A stretch of DNA of 64,000 nucleotides, from positions 1-64,000 of the forward strand of contig JAIQFH010000044.1 in the NCBI GenBank assembly GCA_020073385.1, in the 5' to 3' direction. Source of the DNA: Terriglobia bacterium. GTDB lineage: Bacteria; Acidobacteriota; Terriglobia; Terriglobales; Acidobacteriaceae. Under the pieces are notes generated by a model. The model ran no database searches. It was not told the DNA's origin and saw only the letters and a list, made by a program, of their open reading frames with translations. Shown in pieces: positions 19,311 through 29,093 of the stretch. Each line of letters opens with the position of its first letter. Within the stretch, counting starts at the first letter, position 1. The translations under genes and the position numbers were made by a program.

Positions 19311-21761
19311 ATGACTGCTCTGCTGCAAGATCTGCGTTACGCTCTACGGACCTTCCGCAACCGTCCGGCCTTTGCAGCCGTGGCGATCCTGACAATTGCG
19401 ATCGGCATCGGCGCGAATACGACCATCTTCGGCTGGCTGCGCTCACTGGTCCTGAATCCGTTTCCCGGAGCCGCAGATCCTGACCGCATCGTCGCGATCG
19501 AGAACACCGCGTCGGATGGCGAACCGCTCACCACTTCCTACCTTGACTTCCGCGACTTCAGGAACAACCTGCACCTGGTCAACTCGGTTTCGGCATACCG
19601 AGGCTATCTGTTCTCGGTGGGAGACGCGCCGAATGTGGAACGGGCTTGGGGTGAAATGGTCTCGGGTGGCGTGTTTGACATGTTCGGTCTCAAACCGGAG
19701 GCCGGTCGCTTTTTCTCTCTCGACGAGCGCGATGATGCTCAGAATGCCCATCCGGTCGTGGTCATCAGCCATGGATACTGGAAATCGCACTACGGACTGA
19801 ATCCCTCCGCCATTGGAAGCACGCTGCGTGTCAATCGAACTCCGCTGACGATTATTGGTGTAGCGCCCGAGGGCTTCCATGGTACTCACGCCAGCCTGGA
19901 CTACGACTTCTGGGCACCCCTCACGATGTACGGCCAAATGACTCACACCGGCGTGTGGATGTTGCAGGACCGCAACACGCGCAACTTCATGCTGCTCGCC
20001 CGGCTGGCCCCGGGAATTGCGATTGACCAGGCGCGCGGAGAAGTGCAGGCCCTCGCGAACCGCATGGCGGAAGCAGATGCCGACTCGAATCTGGGAGTCG
20101 GAGCGACGGTGCTTCCTGTGTGGCAATCGCATTTCGGTACGCAGGCAATGCTGCTCACCCCTGTGGCTGTCCTCATGGGCATCGGCGGCGTTGTTCTTTT
20201 AATCGTGTGTGCCAATCTTGCAAATCTGCTGTTGGCTCGCGCCACAGGACGACAGCAAGAGTTCAGCGTGCGCTTGGCGCTGGGAGCAAGACCCTGGCGG
20301 CTTATGACCCAGTTGCTGACCGAAACACTGCTCATGGCGCTCATCGGTTCGATGCTCGGGCTAATCCTTGCGAACTGGCTCGGAGGAGCGCTGCGCTGGC
20401 TTCTTCCGGTTGTCGCTCGGCCGGTGATGATTGCCCCTCCATTGGACACCCATGTTTTCCTGTTCACCGCGGCATTAGCCATCATCGTGACGGTTCTCGC
20501 AGGTTTGGTGCCCGCTCTGCATTCGTCCCGGGCCAACGTGAGCGAAGCACTGAAGCAGGGCGGACGCAGCGGAATCTCTGGTATTCACGCGCATCGCTTG
20601 CGCGGACTCATGGTGATCTCCGAGGTGGCGCTAGCGGTCGTGGCAATGGTCGGTGCTGCTCTCTTTCTCAAAAGCTTTGAGCGTGCCCGCTCGATGGATC
20701 CCGGCTTCGCCCCGGAGGGAGTGGCGCTTGCGCAATTCGATTTCTCCACTGCCAACTACGATGCCCAGCAAACCGACAACTTCTGCCGCCGATTACGGGA
20801 GCGGCTGGAGCAATTCCCAGGAGTGAGCGCAGTCAGCTATGACGATTCCGTGCCGCTCGGTTTTCACGGTGGCAACTGGGAGAGCCTTGAGGTCGAAGGA
20901 TACGTTCCTGCTCCGAACGAGAACATGAAGATCTATCGCGACTTGGTCTCTCCCGGTTATTTCGACTCGATGAAGATTTCGCTCGTCGAAGGCCGCGATT
21001 TCGATTGGCATGATGACTCCAAGTCTCCTCTAGTCATGATCGTCAATCAAGAATTTGCGCGACGATTTCTGCCGAACCACAGCGTGATCGGCCACAAGGT
21101 GCATGGATGGGGCCAGTGGTTCACCATCGTTGGGATCGCGAGGGATAGCAAATATCATCGCGTCACTGAAAACCCGCAACCTTATTTCTATATTCCGATC
21201 CGCCAGATCTTCCGCCCCGAATATGGTCTGACCTTTCACGTGCGCACTTCCGGGCCCGTCAATGAAGCGATCGCGGCGGTGCGCCGTGAGGCCGCCGCGA
21301 TCGATCCGGCAATCGTCCTGTTCGACGCCCAGCCCATGGCGGAGTACATCTCGGCATCACTGTTTGGGGCGAAGATCGCCGCAAATCTGCTCACCCTGCT
21401 TAGCGGTGTGGGACTGCTGCTGGCGGCGATGGGATTGTATGGCGTGATGGCGTATTCGGTAGCGCAGCGCACGCGCGAATTTGGAGTGCGCATAGCCATG
21501 GGCGCCAAACCGCGCGACATTGTGCGATTGATCCTGCGTGAAAGCGGAACGCTGACAATCTCTGGTATGGCGGCGGGATTGATCTTGGCGGCTTTGTCCG
21601 CTCGGATCGTCGCCAATGCAATCTACGGTGTCAGTCCTCTGGATCCTTTGACGTATGGGGCGGTGGGCCTGGTGCTAGTAGCGGTTGCGTTGGCGGCGAG
21701 CTATGTTCCTGCGCGCCGCGCAACGAAGGTAGATCCGATGGTGGCGCTGCGGTATGAGTGA
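19311..21761 (+). CDS. ADOP-type permease 3 of 9 (variant first periplasmic domain)
   Basis: 816 residues. It keeps the amphipathic start (LLQDLRYALRTFRNRPAF) and the DPMVALRYE end but belongs to a different subtype from most neighbours. After the first membrane helix it has LVLNPFPGAADPDRIV instead of a LRPLPY-type loop, and the first-domain marker is GVAPEGFHGTHASLDYDFW rather than GVMPxxFxFP. This GFxG form is shared in part with permease 7. FtsX cores lie at about 275-400 and 690-816, with RTREFGVRIAMGAKPRD after the second. The gap to the previous gene is 15 bp. The variant domain suggests a different periplasmic ligand or partner. Confidence 0.86.
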   Translation: MTALLQDLRYALRTFRNRPAFAAVAILTIAIGIGANTTIFGWLRSLVLNPFPGAADPDRIVAIENTASDGEPLTTSYLDFRDFRNNLHLVNSVSAYRGYLFSVGDAPNVERAWGEMVSGGVFDMFGLKPEAGRFFSLDERDDAQNAHPVVVISHGYWKSHYGLNPSAIGSTLRVNRTPLTIIGVAPEGFHGTHASLDYDFWAPLTMYGQMTHTGVWMLQDRNTRNFMLLARLAPGIAIDQARGEVQALANRMAEADADSNLGVGATVLPVWQSHFGTQAMLLTPVAVLMGIGGVVLLIVCANLANLLLARATGRQQEFSVRLALGARPWRLMTQLLTETLLMALIGSMLGLILANWLGGALRWLLPVVARPVMIAPPLDTHVFLFTAALAIIVTVLAGLVPALHSSRANVSEALKQGGRSGISGIHAHRLRGLMVISEVALAVVAMVGAALFLKSFERARSMDPGFAPEGVALAQFDFSTANYDAQQTDNFCRRLRERLEQFPGVSAVSYDDSVPLGFHGGNWESLEVEGYVPAPNENMKIYRDLVSPGYFDSMKISLVEGRDFDWHDDSKSPLVMIVNQEFARRFLPNHSVIGHKVHGWGQWFTIVGIARDSKYHRVTENPQPYFYIPIRQIFRPEYGLTFHVRTSGPVNEAIAAVRREAAAIDPAIVLFDAQPMAEYISASLFGAKIAANLLTLLSGVGLLLAAMGLYGVMAYSVAQRTREFGVRIAMGAKPRDIVRLILRESGTLTISGMAAGLILAALSARIVANAIYGVSPLDPLTYGAVGLVLVAVALAASYVPARRATKVDPMVALRYE

Positions 21762-21770
21762 GGAATAGCG

Positions 21771-24197
21771 ATGGAGAAACTTATTCAAGATCTTCGCTAC
21801 GCATTGCGACAGTTGCACAAGAGCCCTGGCTTTGGTTGCGCTGCAATCCTTATCCTTGCCCTCGGCATCGGTGCGACTTCCGCTATCTTCAGCGTTCTCT
21901 ATCCAGTCCTGTTCGAGCCGCTCCCCTATCCGCACGCCAACCGCATCATGACGATCTGGTACTCGGGACGCGATCGCGAGCGCATCGGCCAAGCGTTTCA
22001 CACATATCGGGAGGTGGCGGAGCGGAACCATTCCTTCGAAGCGCTGGCCGTGATGAAGCCGTGGCAACCCGCGATCAGTGGCGGAGATCAACCGGAGCGT
22101 CTCGATGGGCAACGCGTGAGTGCCGCTTGTTTCCGCGTGCTCGGAGTGCCGGTGACAATGGGGCGGGACTTCCAGCCCGCAGACGATGTGCTGAACGGAC
22201 CAAAGGTCGTCATCTTGAGCGATCGTCTGTGGCGGCGGCGATTTGGCGGCGACTCCGGCATTGTGGGGCAGCAAATCCGACTGGATGATCAGCCTTTCAC
22301 CGTAATCGGAGTGATGCCGAGCACGTTCGAGAACGTGCTGTCTGCAACGGCTGAGGCCTGGGCCCCATTGCAGTACGACTCTGGAAATGTCTCGTCGCCT
22401 GAATCCCGCGAATGGGGACACCACTTGCGCATGATCGGCAGATTACGCCCCGGTGTTGGACAAGACCAAGCGAAGAGTGACCTCGCGTGGATCGCGAGTA
22501 CTCCGGTGGCTGAGTTCCCGCGTCCGGGCTTCGTGTCGCTGGCGCAAGGATTTGTCGTTGACCGGTTGCAGGACGAGGTAACACGCGGCGTAAAGCCCGC
22601 GCTGGTTGCGGTATTCGGCGCAGTGATCCTGATGCTGCTAATCGCTTGCGTCAACGTGACCAATCTCGTGCTGGCCCGAACGGCTCGGCGGCAGGGCGAA
22701 ATCACGATGCGGATCGCGCTGGGTGCCCCAACTCAACGAGTCCGGTGGCAGCTTGTGACTGAGAGTCTGCTGCTGGCGATTCTCGGTGGCATCGTGGGGA
22801 TGTTCGTGACGGAGTTCGGCATTCGCATGCTGTTGGCTCTGAGTCCCCGCGGTCTGCCGCGAATGAACGAAGTTCGCCTGAACACCGCCGTCTTCCTGTT
22901 CGCGTTCGGTGTAACCGTGCTGGTGGGCTTTGTGGTCGGCCTTATCCCGTCCTGGCAGGCATCACGTGGAGATCTACAGAGGTCCCTGCAGGAAGGCTCA
23001 CAGCGCGTCGCCGGGAGCCACCAGCGAATTCGACAGTCGTTCGTCGTCGTGGAAGTCGCACTCGCGCTATTGCTGTTGGTCACTACTGGCCTGTTGTTTC
23101 ACAGCATACGGCGACTGCTTGCGGTTCCTCCCGGATTCGACGCTTCCAACGTGATCAGCCTTCAGGTGCAGACAAACGGCCGTCGATATGACGATGAGCA
23201 CGTGTCCAATCAATTTTTTACCCAAGCCCTTGAGGCGGTGCGTCAGGTACCAGGTGTCACGGCAGCGGCATTCACAAGCCAACTGCCATTGAGCGGAGAC
23301 ATGGACGTTTATGGCGCCCAGTTCGAGGACGATGATCCAGAAATTGCCTATCCCGCATACCGTTACGCTGTGACTGCGGACTATTTCGATACGCTGGGGA
23401 TTCCGTTGCGCCGCGGGCGTTTGCTGGATGCGCACGACACTGAAAAGACACCTCCCGTGGTCCTGATCAGCGAATCATTGGCGAAGCGACGCTTCCCCAA
23501 TCAGGATCCGCTGGGGAAGCGCCTACACATTGGCGGGCGGAACGACACACCAGAGTTCACGATTGCGGGCGTCGTTGGCGATGTGAAGCAGATGTCGCTC
23601 GGACTGAGTGATTCTGACGCCGTCTACACCACCACGACTCAGTGGACGTTTTCGGAGCGAACTTTGTCGCTTGTGGTTCGCGGTCGAGGTGACGTTTCTG
23701 CATTGGTTCCGGCAATCAAAAATGCCATCTGGTCGGTGGACAACGATCAGCCGATCGTGCGTGTCGCGCGCATGGAGACGTTGCTGGCCGAGTCGGCGGC
23801 GGAGCGGCGCTTCGTCCTGATTCTGTTCGAGGCATTTGGATTCGTAGCCCTAGCCCTGGCTGCGAGCGGAATTTATGGAGTTCTCTCCGGGAGTGTGGCG
23901 GAGCGAACCCGGGAGATCGGTGTTCGATCGGCGCTCGGCGCAACCCGCGGCGGCATTATTTCACTCATCGTGCGGCAAGGCATGACTCTCACCGCACTCG
24001 GCGCACTGCTCGGAGTTGCCGGGGCTCTGCTCGCAAGCCAGGCCCTCAGCGCACTTCTGTTCGGAATTTCACGTTTCGATCCATTTACCTATTTCACAGC
24101 GATTTTGCTGCTCTCGGCCGTTGCAGCGATGGCGTGTGCCTTACCAGCATGGCGTGCCTCGCGCATCGATCCCATGGTGGCGTTGCGATACGAGTGA
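21771..24197 (+). CDS. ADOP-type permease 4 of 9
   Basis: 808 residues, beginning 9 bp after permease 3 with GAGGA ahead of the ATG. Start LIQDLRYALRQLHKSPGF; end RIDPMVALRYE. First-domain marker GVMPSTFENVLSATAEAW, which lacks the FxFP of the classical form. The first FtsX core (from about 273) reads MLLIACVNVTNLVLARTARRQGEITMRIALGAP across its length. The second (from about 681) has SGIYGVLSGSVAERTREIG, where the loop carries Gly-Ser in place of the usual AYSV. Both FtsX cores and both periplasmic domains look complete, with no stop or frameshift, so it should be functional. Confidence 0.86.
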   Translation: MEKLIQDLRYALRQLHKSPGFGCAAILILALGIGATSAIFSVLYPVLFEPLPYPHANRIMTIWYSGRDRERIGQAFHTYREVAERNHSFEALAVMKPWQPAISGGDQPERLDGQRVSAACFRVLGVPVTMGRDFQPADDVLNGPKVVILSDRLWRRRFGGDSGIVGQQIRLDDQPFTVIGVMPSTFENVLSATAEAWAPLQYDSGNVSSPESREWGHHLRMIGRLRPGVGQDQAKSDLAWIASTPVAEFPRPGFVSLAQGFVVDRLQDEVTRGVKPALVAVFGAVILMLLIACVNVTNLVLARTARRQGEITMRIALGAPTQRVRWQLVTESLLLAILGGIVGMFVTEFGIRMLLALSPRGLPRMNEVRLNTAVFLFAFGVTVLVGFVVGLIPSWQASRGDLQRSLQEGSQRVAGSHQRIRQSFVVVEVALALLLLVTTGLLFHSIRRLLAVPPGFDASNVISLQVQTNGRRYDDEHVSNQFFTQALEAVRQVPGVTAAAFTSQLPLSGDMDVYGAQFEDDDPEIAYPAYRYAVTADYFDTLGIPLRRGRLLDAHDTEKTPPVVLISESLAKRRFPNQDPLGKRLHIGGRNDTPEFTIAGVVGDVKQMSLGLSDSDAVYTTTTQWTFSERTLSLVVRGRGDVSALVPAIKNAIWSVDNDQPIVRVARMETLLAESAAERRFVLILFEAFGFVALALAASGIYGVLSGSVAERTREIGVRSALGATRGGIISLIVRQGMTLTALGALLGVAGALLASQALSALLFGISRFDPFTYFTAILLLSAVAAMACALPAWRASRIDPMVALRYE

Positions 24198-24206
24198 GGA
24201 GATGTT

Positions 24207-26630
24207 ATGGAGAATTTGCTTCAGGATGTCCGGTACGCCCTACGGCAATTACGCAAGAGCCCGGGCTTCGCGATTACCGCGATTCTGATTCTGACGATCG
24301 GCATCGGCGCGAGCACCGCGATCTTCGGGTTTGTGGATGCGGCGCTGATCAGGCCACTGCCCTATACGGCACCCGAACGGCTGGTCGATGTCGCCGAGAG
24401 CGCCGCGATGTTTCCCCGCAACAACCTTTCGTATCCGGACTATCTCGACTGGAAGAGGCTGAATCAAGTTTTCAGCTCCCTCGATGCCTACAACCAGTAC
24501 GGGTACCTGCTGCGCAACGCTTCGGGAAGCGAACCTGTGTCGGCTGTGAGAGTGAGCAACGGCTTTTTCCGGAACCTGGGAGTGGCTCCCGTCCTTGGCC
24601 GAGATTTCCATGCCGGAGAAGACCAACTCGAAGCTCCGCAGACGGTGATGCTGAGCTATGCGACCTGGCAGAAGCGCTACGGCGGTAGAAAGGACATCGC
24701 CGGTGAAACCATTTCGCTCAGCGGGGTTCCTTTCACGATCATCGGCGTTCTACCCCAGAGCTTCCAGTTCGTTCCGCAAGGCGACGCCGAGTTCTGGACC
24801 ACGCTCCGCGCGGATGGCTACTGCAACACGCGCCGGAGCTGTCACAACTTGTATGGCATCGGACGCCTCAAGGATAGCGTGACCGTCGTAGCCGCGCTGG
24901 CCGACATGAAGGCGATTGCGCGGCAACTGGAGATCCAGTATCCGGATTCCAACCGCGGCCAGGGAGCCTGGGTGAAGCCGCTCTCCGACGTGTTCGTCAA
25001 GGAAGTACGCCCCATCTTTCTGGCGCTTCTCGGCGGCGCTGGACTGCTCCTGTTGATCGCTTGCGTGAATGTCTCAAGCCTGTTGCTGGTCCGATCGGAG
25101 AGCCGGAAGCGCGAGATCGCAGTGCGCGGTGCGCTTGGCGCGTCGCGTATCCGTCTCATGCGGCAGTTCACAACAGAGGGACTGGCGCTTGCCTTGGCTG
25201 GCGGCCTACTGGGCCTATCTGTTGCGCACGTGGGGATGAAGATCCTCATGAGTCTCGTCTCCAAGGATGTCATGGCCTATATGCCGTACCTGGCTGGGCT
25301 GGGCTTGAATTCCCATGTGCTGGCGTTTGCATTGGCGGTCTCACTGTGCGCGACCATCCTGTTCTCAATCACGCCTACGTTCCGATTGTCGGTTCGGGAA
25401 ATCAAGGAAGGATTGGCGGAGGGTGCACGCGGCTATGCCGGGACACTGTGGCGGCGTTTCGGAGCGAACCTGGTCGTCGTAGAGTTGGCGATTGCCGTCG
25501 TCCTGCTAGTAAGTGCGGGACTACTCGGCAAGAGTCTCTATCGATTGTTACATGTCGAAGTCGGATTCCAGCCCGACCACTTGGCCACGGTCGAGGTTCA
25601 GCTTTCTGAGACCGACTATTCCAAAAACCCAGAGCAGTCTCAAGCCGCGCGAAAGATCCTGGACCGGCTCTCAAATCTGCCCGGCGTACAGTCGGTAGGT
25701 CTCACCTCGGTCTTGCCTGTCAGTTTCAACGGGAATACAAGTTGGATCAGGATTGTCGGCCATCCCTACAACGGGGAACATAATGAGGTGAATCAGCGCG
25801 ACATAAGTTTCGCATTTTTCACCACCATACGCGCGAGGCTGCAACAGGGTAGATTCTTCACGGAATTTGATGATGCCTCCAAACCGCGCGTGGTGATTAT
25901 CAATCAGACTCTGGCCAGGAAGTATTTCCCCGGAGAAGACCCGATCGGCAAAAAGATTGGGGACACAAACCTTTCGCCTGACTCACTCTGCGAGGTGGTG
26001 GGAGTTGTGGAAGATATCCGCGACGGAGCGCTGGATGCGGAGATCTGTCCAGCCGTCTACTATCCGTTCCCTCAGAGCCCCGACAATGGATTCAATGTTG
26101 TCGTGCGCACCTCCCAGTCAGAAGCATCTCTGTTGCCGGCGATGGTGGCTGCAATCCATGAAGTCGACCCCGGCATCGGCACGATGAACGAAATGACTTT
26201 TGCCGCCAAAATTGACCAGTCTCCAAGCGCTTATCTGCATCGCTCGTCGGCATGGCTGGTCGGAGGCTTCGCCGCAGTTGCGCTCTTGTTGGGAGTAATC
26301 GGTCTCTACGGTGTGATTGCGTATTCGGTGGGTCGGAGAACGCGTGAGATCGGCGTGCGCATGGCGCTGGGCGCGCAACGCAAGTCGGTCTATCAACTGA
26401 TCCTGCGGGAAGCGGCCTGGCTGGTTGGGATTGGCATCGTGGCGGGCCTGTTTTGTTCCGTAGGAGCGGCCACCTTGATTCGCGGGCTACTGTTCGGAGT
26501 TCGCTCCTGGGATGCTGAAACCCTGGCTGCCGTGGCAGGTGTTCTTGCCGTGTTCGCCTTGCTGGCAAGTTACATCCCGGCGCGCAGGGCATCGCACGTC
26601 GATCCGATGGAGGCTTTGCGGTACGAATAA
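24207..26630 (+). CDS. ADOP-type permease 5 of 9 (cysteine pair in periplasmic domain)
   Basis: 807 residues, 9 bp after permease 4, with a good GAGGAG site. Start LLQDVRYALRQLRKSPGF; end HVDPMEALRYE, with Glu replacing Val in the tail. First-domain marker GVLPQSFQFVPQG. Immediately after it the protein has CNTRRSCHNLYG, with Cys206 and Cys212 on the periplasmic side, spaced for a local disulfide; I do not see this pair in the other eight. The first FtsX core (about 268) carries LLIACVNVSSLLLVRSESRKRE, so the NVANL motif is changed to NVSSL. The second core starts at about 683. Confidence 0.86.
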   Translation: MENLLQDVRYALRQLRKSPGFAITAILILTIGIGASTAIFGFVDAALIRPLPYTAPERLVDVAESAAMFPRNNLSYPDYLDWKRLNQVFSSLDAYNQYGYLLRNASGSEPVSAVRVSNGFFRNLGVAPVLGRDFHAGEDQLEAPQTVMLSYATWQKRYGGRKDIAGETISLSGVPFTIIGVLPQSFQFVPQGDAEFWTTLRADGYCNTRRSCHNLYGIGRLKDSVTVVAALADMKAIARQLEIQYPDSNRGQGAWVKPLSDVFVKEVRPIFLALLGGAGLLLLIACVNVSSLLLVRSESRKREIAVRGALGASRIRLMRQFTTEGLALALAGGLLGLSVAHVGMKILMSLVSKDVMAYMPYLAGLGLNSHVLAFALAVSLCATILFSITPTFRLSVREIKEGLAEGARGYAGTLWRRFGANLVVVELAIAVVLLVSAGLLGKSLYRLLHVEVGFQPDHLATVEVQLSETDYSKNPEQSQAARKILDRLSNLPGVQSVGLTSVLPVSFNGNTSWIRIVGHPYNGEHNEVNQRDISFAFFTTIRARLQQGRFFTEFDDASKPRVVIINQTLARKYFPGEDPIGKKIGDTNLSPDSLCEVVGVVEDIRDGALDAEICPAVYYPFPQSPDNGFNVVVRTSQSEASLLPAMVAAIHEVDPGIGTMNEMTFAAKIDQSPSAYLHRSSAWLVGGFAAVALLLGVIGLYGVIAYSVGRRTREIGVRMALGAQRKSVYQLILREAAWLVGIGIVAGLFCSVGAATLIRGLLFGVRSWDAETLAAVAGVLAVFALLASYIPARRASHVDPMEALRYE

Positions 26631-26642
26631 GGACATGATGCG

Positions 26643-29087
26643 ATGCATGCCTTAGTACAAGACGTTCGTTACGCGGGGCGCCAACTCTTCAAAAGCCCCG
26701 GATTCGCCGCGCTCACGATCCTTACTGTTGCCATAGGAATCGGCGCCGCCACGGCAATGTTCAGCCTGGTCGATCGCGTCCTCTTCCGCAGCCTGCCATA
26801 TCCGCATGATGAACAACTGGTGTCGGTCGGTGTGGTGGCACCGATCATCGACGGTGAGTTCCTTTTCGCGTCGAACTATCTGGACTGGCGCGAGCGCCAG
26901 ACTGCATTCACCAATCTCACTTCATCAACGGGCGTGAATGATTGCGATCTTACCGACGGACAACCGGTGCGAGTCGCGTGTGCTTCGGTGGCGTCCACTT
27001 TTTTGCCGACGTTCTCCGTGCAGCCGTTGCTGGGGCGCAATTTCACCCGCGAAGAAGATCAGCCAAAATCGCCCAAAGTAGCGCTGCTTACCTACAACTT
27101 GTGGCAGGACCGGTTCGCCGGAAACCGAAACGTGGTTGGCAGGGTGATGTCCGTCGATGGCCAGTCGACGGAGATCATTGGAGTGCTTCCGCGTGATTTC
27201 GAATATCCCACGCTCGCCCACACCGATCTGGTTATCCCGCAAGCGCTCGACGATTCTATCGTGCAACGGAACGCGATGGGACCGGTGGTCCGTGTATTCG
27301 GCCGGATGAAACCAGGCGCGACGGTGGAGCAAGCCAAAGCCGAGTTGCAGCCCCTGTTTCGCGATTTCGTGCAGTCTGCGCCGCCTCCTTTCCGGCAAGT
27401 GCTCCGCTTGCAAGTGCACTCCATCCATGATCTGCAGGTCCACGACTCTCGCCGTGCCGCATGGCTGCTCCTGCTGTCAGCAATTGCCGTTCTCGCGATT
27501 GCCTGTACCAACGCGGCCAATCTGGTCCTGGCCAGAAGTACGAGCCGGCGCATGGAATTGGCGGTTCGCTCTGCGCTGGGAGCAGGACGCGCTCGCCTGT
27601 TCCGTCAGAGACTGACGGAGAGCGTTATGCTTGCGCTCATCGGTGGAGCAGTCGGCACCGGACTCGCCTATCTCATTCTTCGTGTGTCTGTGTCGCTAGC
27701 CCCAGCGGGAATTCCGCGGCTGTCTGAAACGTCGATCGATATCCGGATTCTGCTCTTCGCGCTGGCGGTGTCACTGATATCGGGGATCTTCTTCGGGACA
27801 GCGCCCGCTCTCGAGAGGCCGCCCCAAATGCTCTCGGTAAACGCAGTGGCGGGACTGCGCCCCAGTCGTCTGCGACAGGGCCTGCTGGTTGTGGAAGTGT
27901 GGATTGCGATCATCCTCATGACCAGCGCGTTTCTGTTTGTCCGCAGCTTGCGAAAGCTCCAGGCCGAGCCTTTGGGGATGAATACACAAAACATTGTGAC
28001 GGCGGAGTTCACCCTGGGACAGCAGAAATACTCCACCGCCAAGCAAAGGCTTGCGTTCTTCGAGGCAGTTGAGAGAAGACTTTCAGAACTCCCCGGAATC
28101 GATGCCGCCGCTCTGACAGATTCACTTCCACCCAGTGCGCCCGCCCGCACCATGCCCTATTTTGCCTTGCAAGGAGAAGGTGAACCGCCCGTTGCTCCCG
28201 CCGAGGGCGTTGGCGGCATTGTGGGATGGCGGTGCGTCACGCCTGACTATTTTTCGGCGTTAGGAATCACGCTACTCCGCGGCCGTCCCTTCAACGAGCA
28301 GGACCGCGCCAGCGACGTTCACACAATCATTCTCAACCAAGCCTTGGCGCGAAAGATGTTTTCTACTGAAGATGTTTTGGGCAAGAAGATCCAATTTCGG
28401 ACCGACAGGGCGGCGCTGAGCGCCCCCTTCACAGTTGTGGGTGTCACGGGTAATACGCAAAACCAGGGTCTGGGTGGGACCCTCGGGCCCGAGTATTACA
28501 TGGTCCGCCACCACAGTGACAATGACATCGTCTTCAACTATCCGGATTCACAGCGCGCGAGCATCGTCATCCGCAGCGCGATCGCAGGCCCGGCTCTGGC
28601 GAAGGAGTTGCGGCAAACGATCGCCGGACTTGACCCGACATTGCCTGTCGAGTTGAGTACCTTAGCTCGAAATGTCAGCGGGATGGCAGAACGGCCGCGT
28701 TTCAGCGCCGCTCTCCTCTCCTTGTTTGCCCTCGTCGGCCTGCTCCTGACCGCGTTTGGAATCTATGGGGTTGTATCGCTGCTCGTGAATCAGCGCACTC
28801 AGGAAATCGGCATCCGTATGGCTCTTGGAGCTACACAGAGTCAGGTGGTTGGAATTGTCGTCCGGCAGGCTTCTGTTTGGATCGGCGTCGGCGCAGCAGC
28901 CGGAATCTTGGGATCGCTTGTGATGGCTCGCTGGATTGGTTCTATGTTGTTCGGCGTGCGTCCCAACGATCCTGTCACTCTGGCTGCAGCCGCCGGTGCT
29001 CTGGTGCTGGTGGCAGTAATTGCGGCATGGATTCCGGCTCGCCGCACTGCAAAAGTAGATCCCGTGGTAGCTCTGCGTTACGAGTGA
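26643..29087 (+). CDS. ADOP-type permease 6 of 9
   Basis: 814 residues; TAAGGA, formed by the stop codon of permease 5 and the following bases, serves as ribosome-binding site. Start LVQDVRYAGRQLFKSPGF, with Gly in place of Leu in the YALRQ motif; end KVDPVVALRYE. The first periplasmic domain has Cys101 and Cys113 (DCDLTDGQPVRVACAS), 12 residues apart and plausibly a disulfide, and the marker GVLPRDFEYPTLAH. FtsX cores begin at about 271 (AIACTNAANLVLARSTSRR) and about 690, where the loop reads YGVVSLLVNQRTQEIG. The second periplasmic domain is rich in Pro around APARTMPYFALQGEGEPPV, unlike its neighbours. Confidence 0.86.
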   Translation: MHALVQDVRYAGRQLFKSPGFAALTILTVAIGIGAATAMFSLVDRVLFRSLPYPHDEQLVSVGVVAPIIDGEFLFASNYLDWRERQTAFTNLTSSTGVNDCDLTDGQPVRVACASVASTFLPTFSVQPLLGRNFTREEDQPKSPKVALLTYNLWQDRFAGNRNVVGRVMSVDGQSTEIIGVLPRDFEYPTLAHTDLVIPQALDDSIVQRNAMGPVVRVFGRMKPGATVEQAKAELQPLFRDFVQSAPPPFRQVLRLQVHSIHDLQVHDSRRAAWLLLLSAIAVLAIACTNAANLVLARSTSRRMELAVRSALGAGRARLFRQRLTESVMLALIGGAVGTGLAYLILRVSVSLAPAGIPRLSETSIDIRILLFALAVSLISGIFFGTAPALERPPQMLSVNAVAGLRPSRLRQGLLVVEVWIAIILMTSAFLFVRSLRKLQAEPLGMNTQNIVTAEFTLGQQKYSTAKQRLAFFEAVERRLSELPGIDAAALTDSLPPSAPARTMPYFALQGEGEPPVAPAEGVGGIVGWRCVTPDYFSALGITLLRGRPFNEQDRASDVHTIILNQALARKMFSTEDVLGKKIQFRTDRAALSAPFTVVGVTGNTQNQGLGGTLGPEYYMVRHHSDNDIVFNYPDSQRASIVIRSAIAGPALAKELRQTIAGLDPTLPVELSTLARNVSGMAERPRFSAALLSLFALVGLLLTAFGIYGVVSLLVNQRTQEIGIRMALGATQSQVVGIVVRQASVWIGVGAAAGILGSLVMARWIGSMLFGVRPNDPVTLAAAAGALVLVAVIAAWIPARRTAKVDPVVALRYE

Positions 29088-29093
29088 GGACTT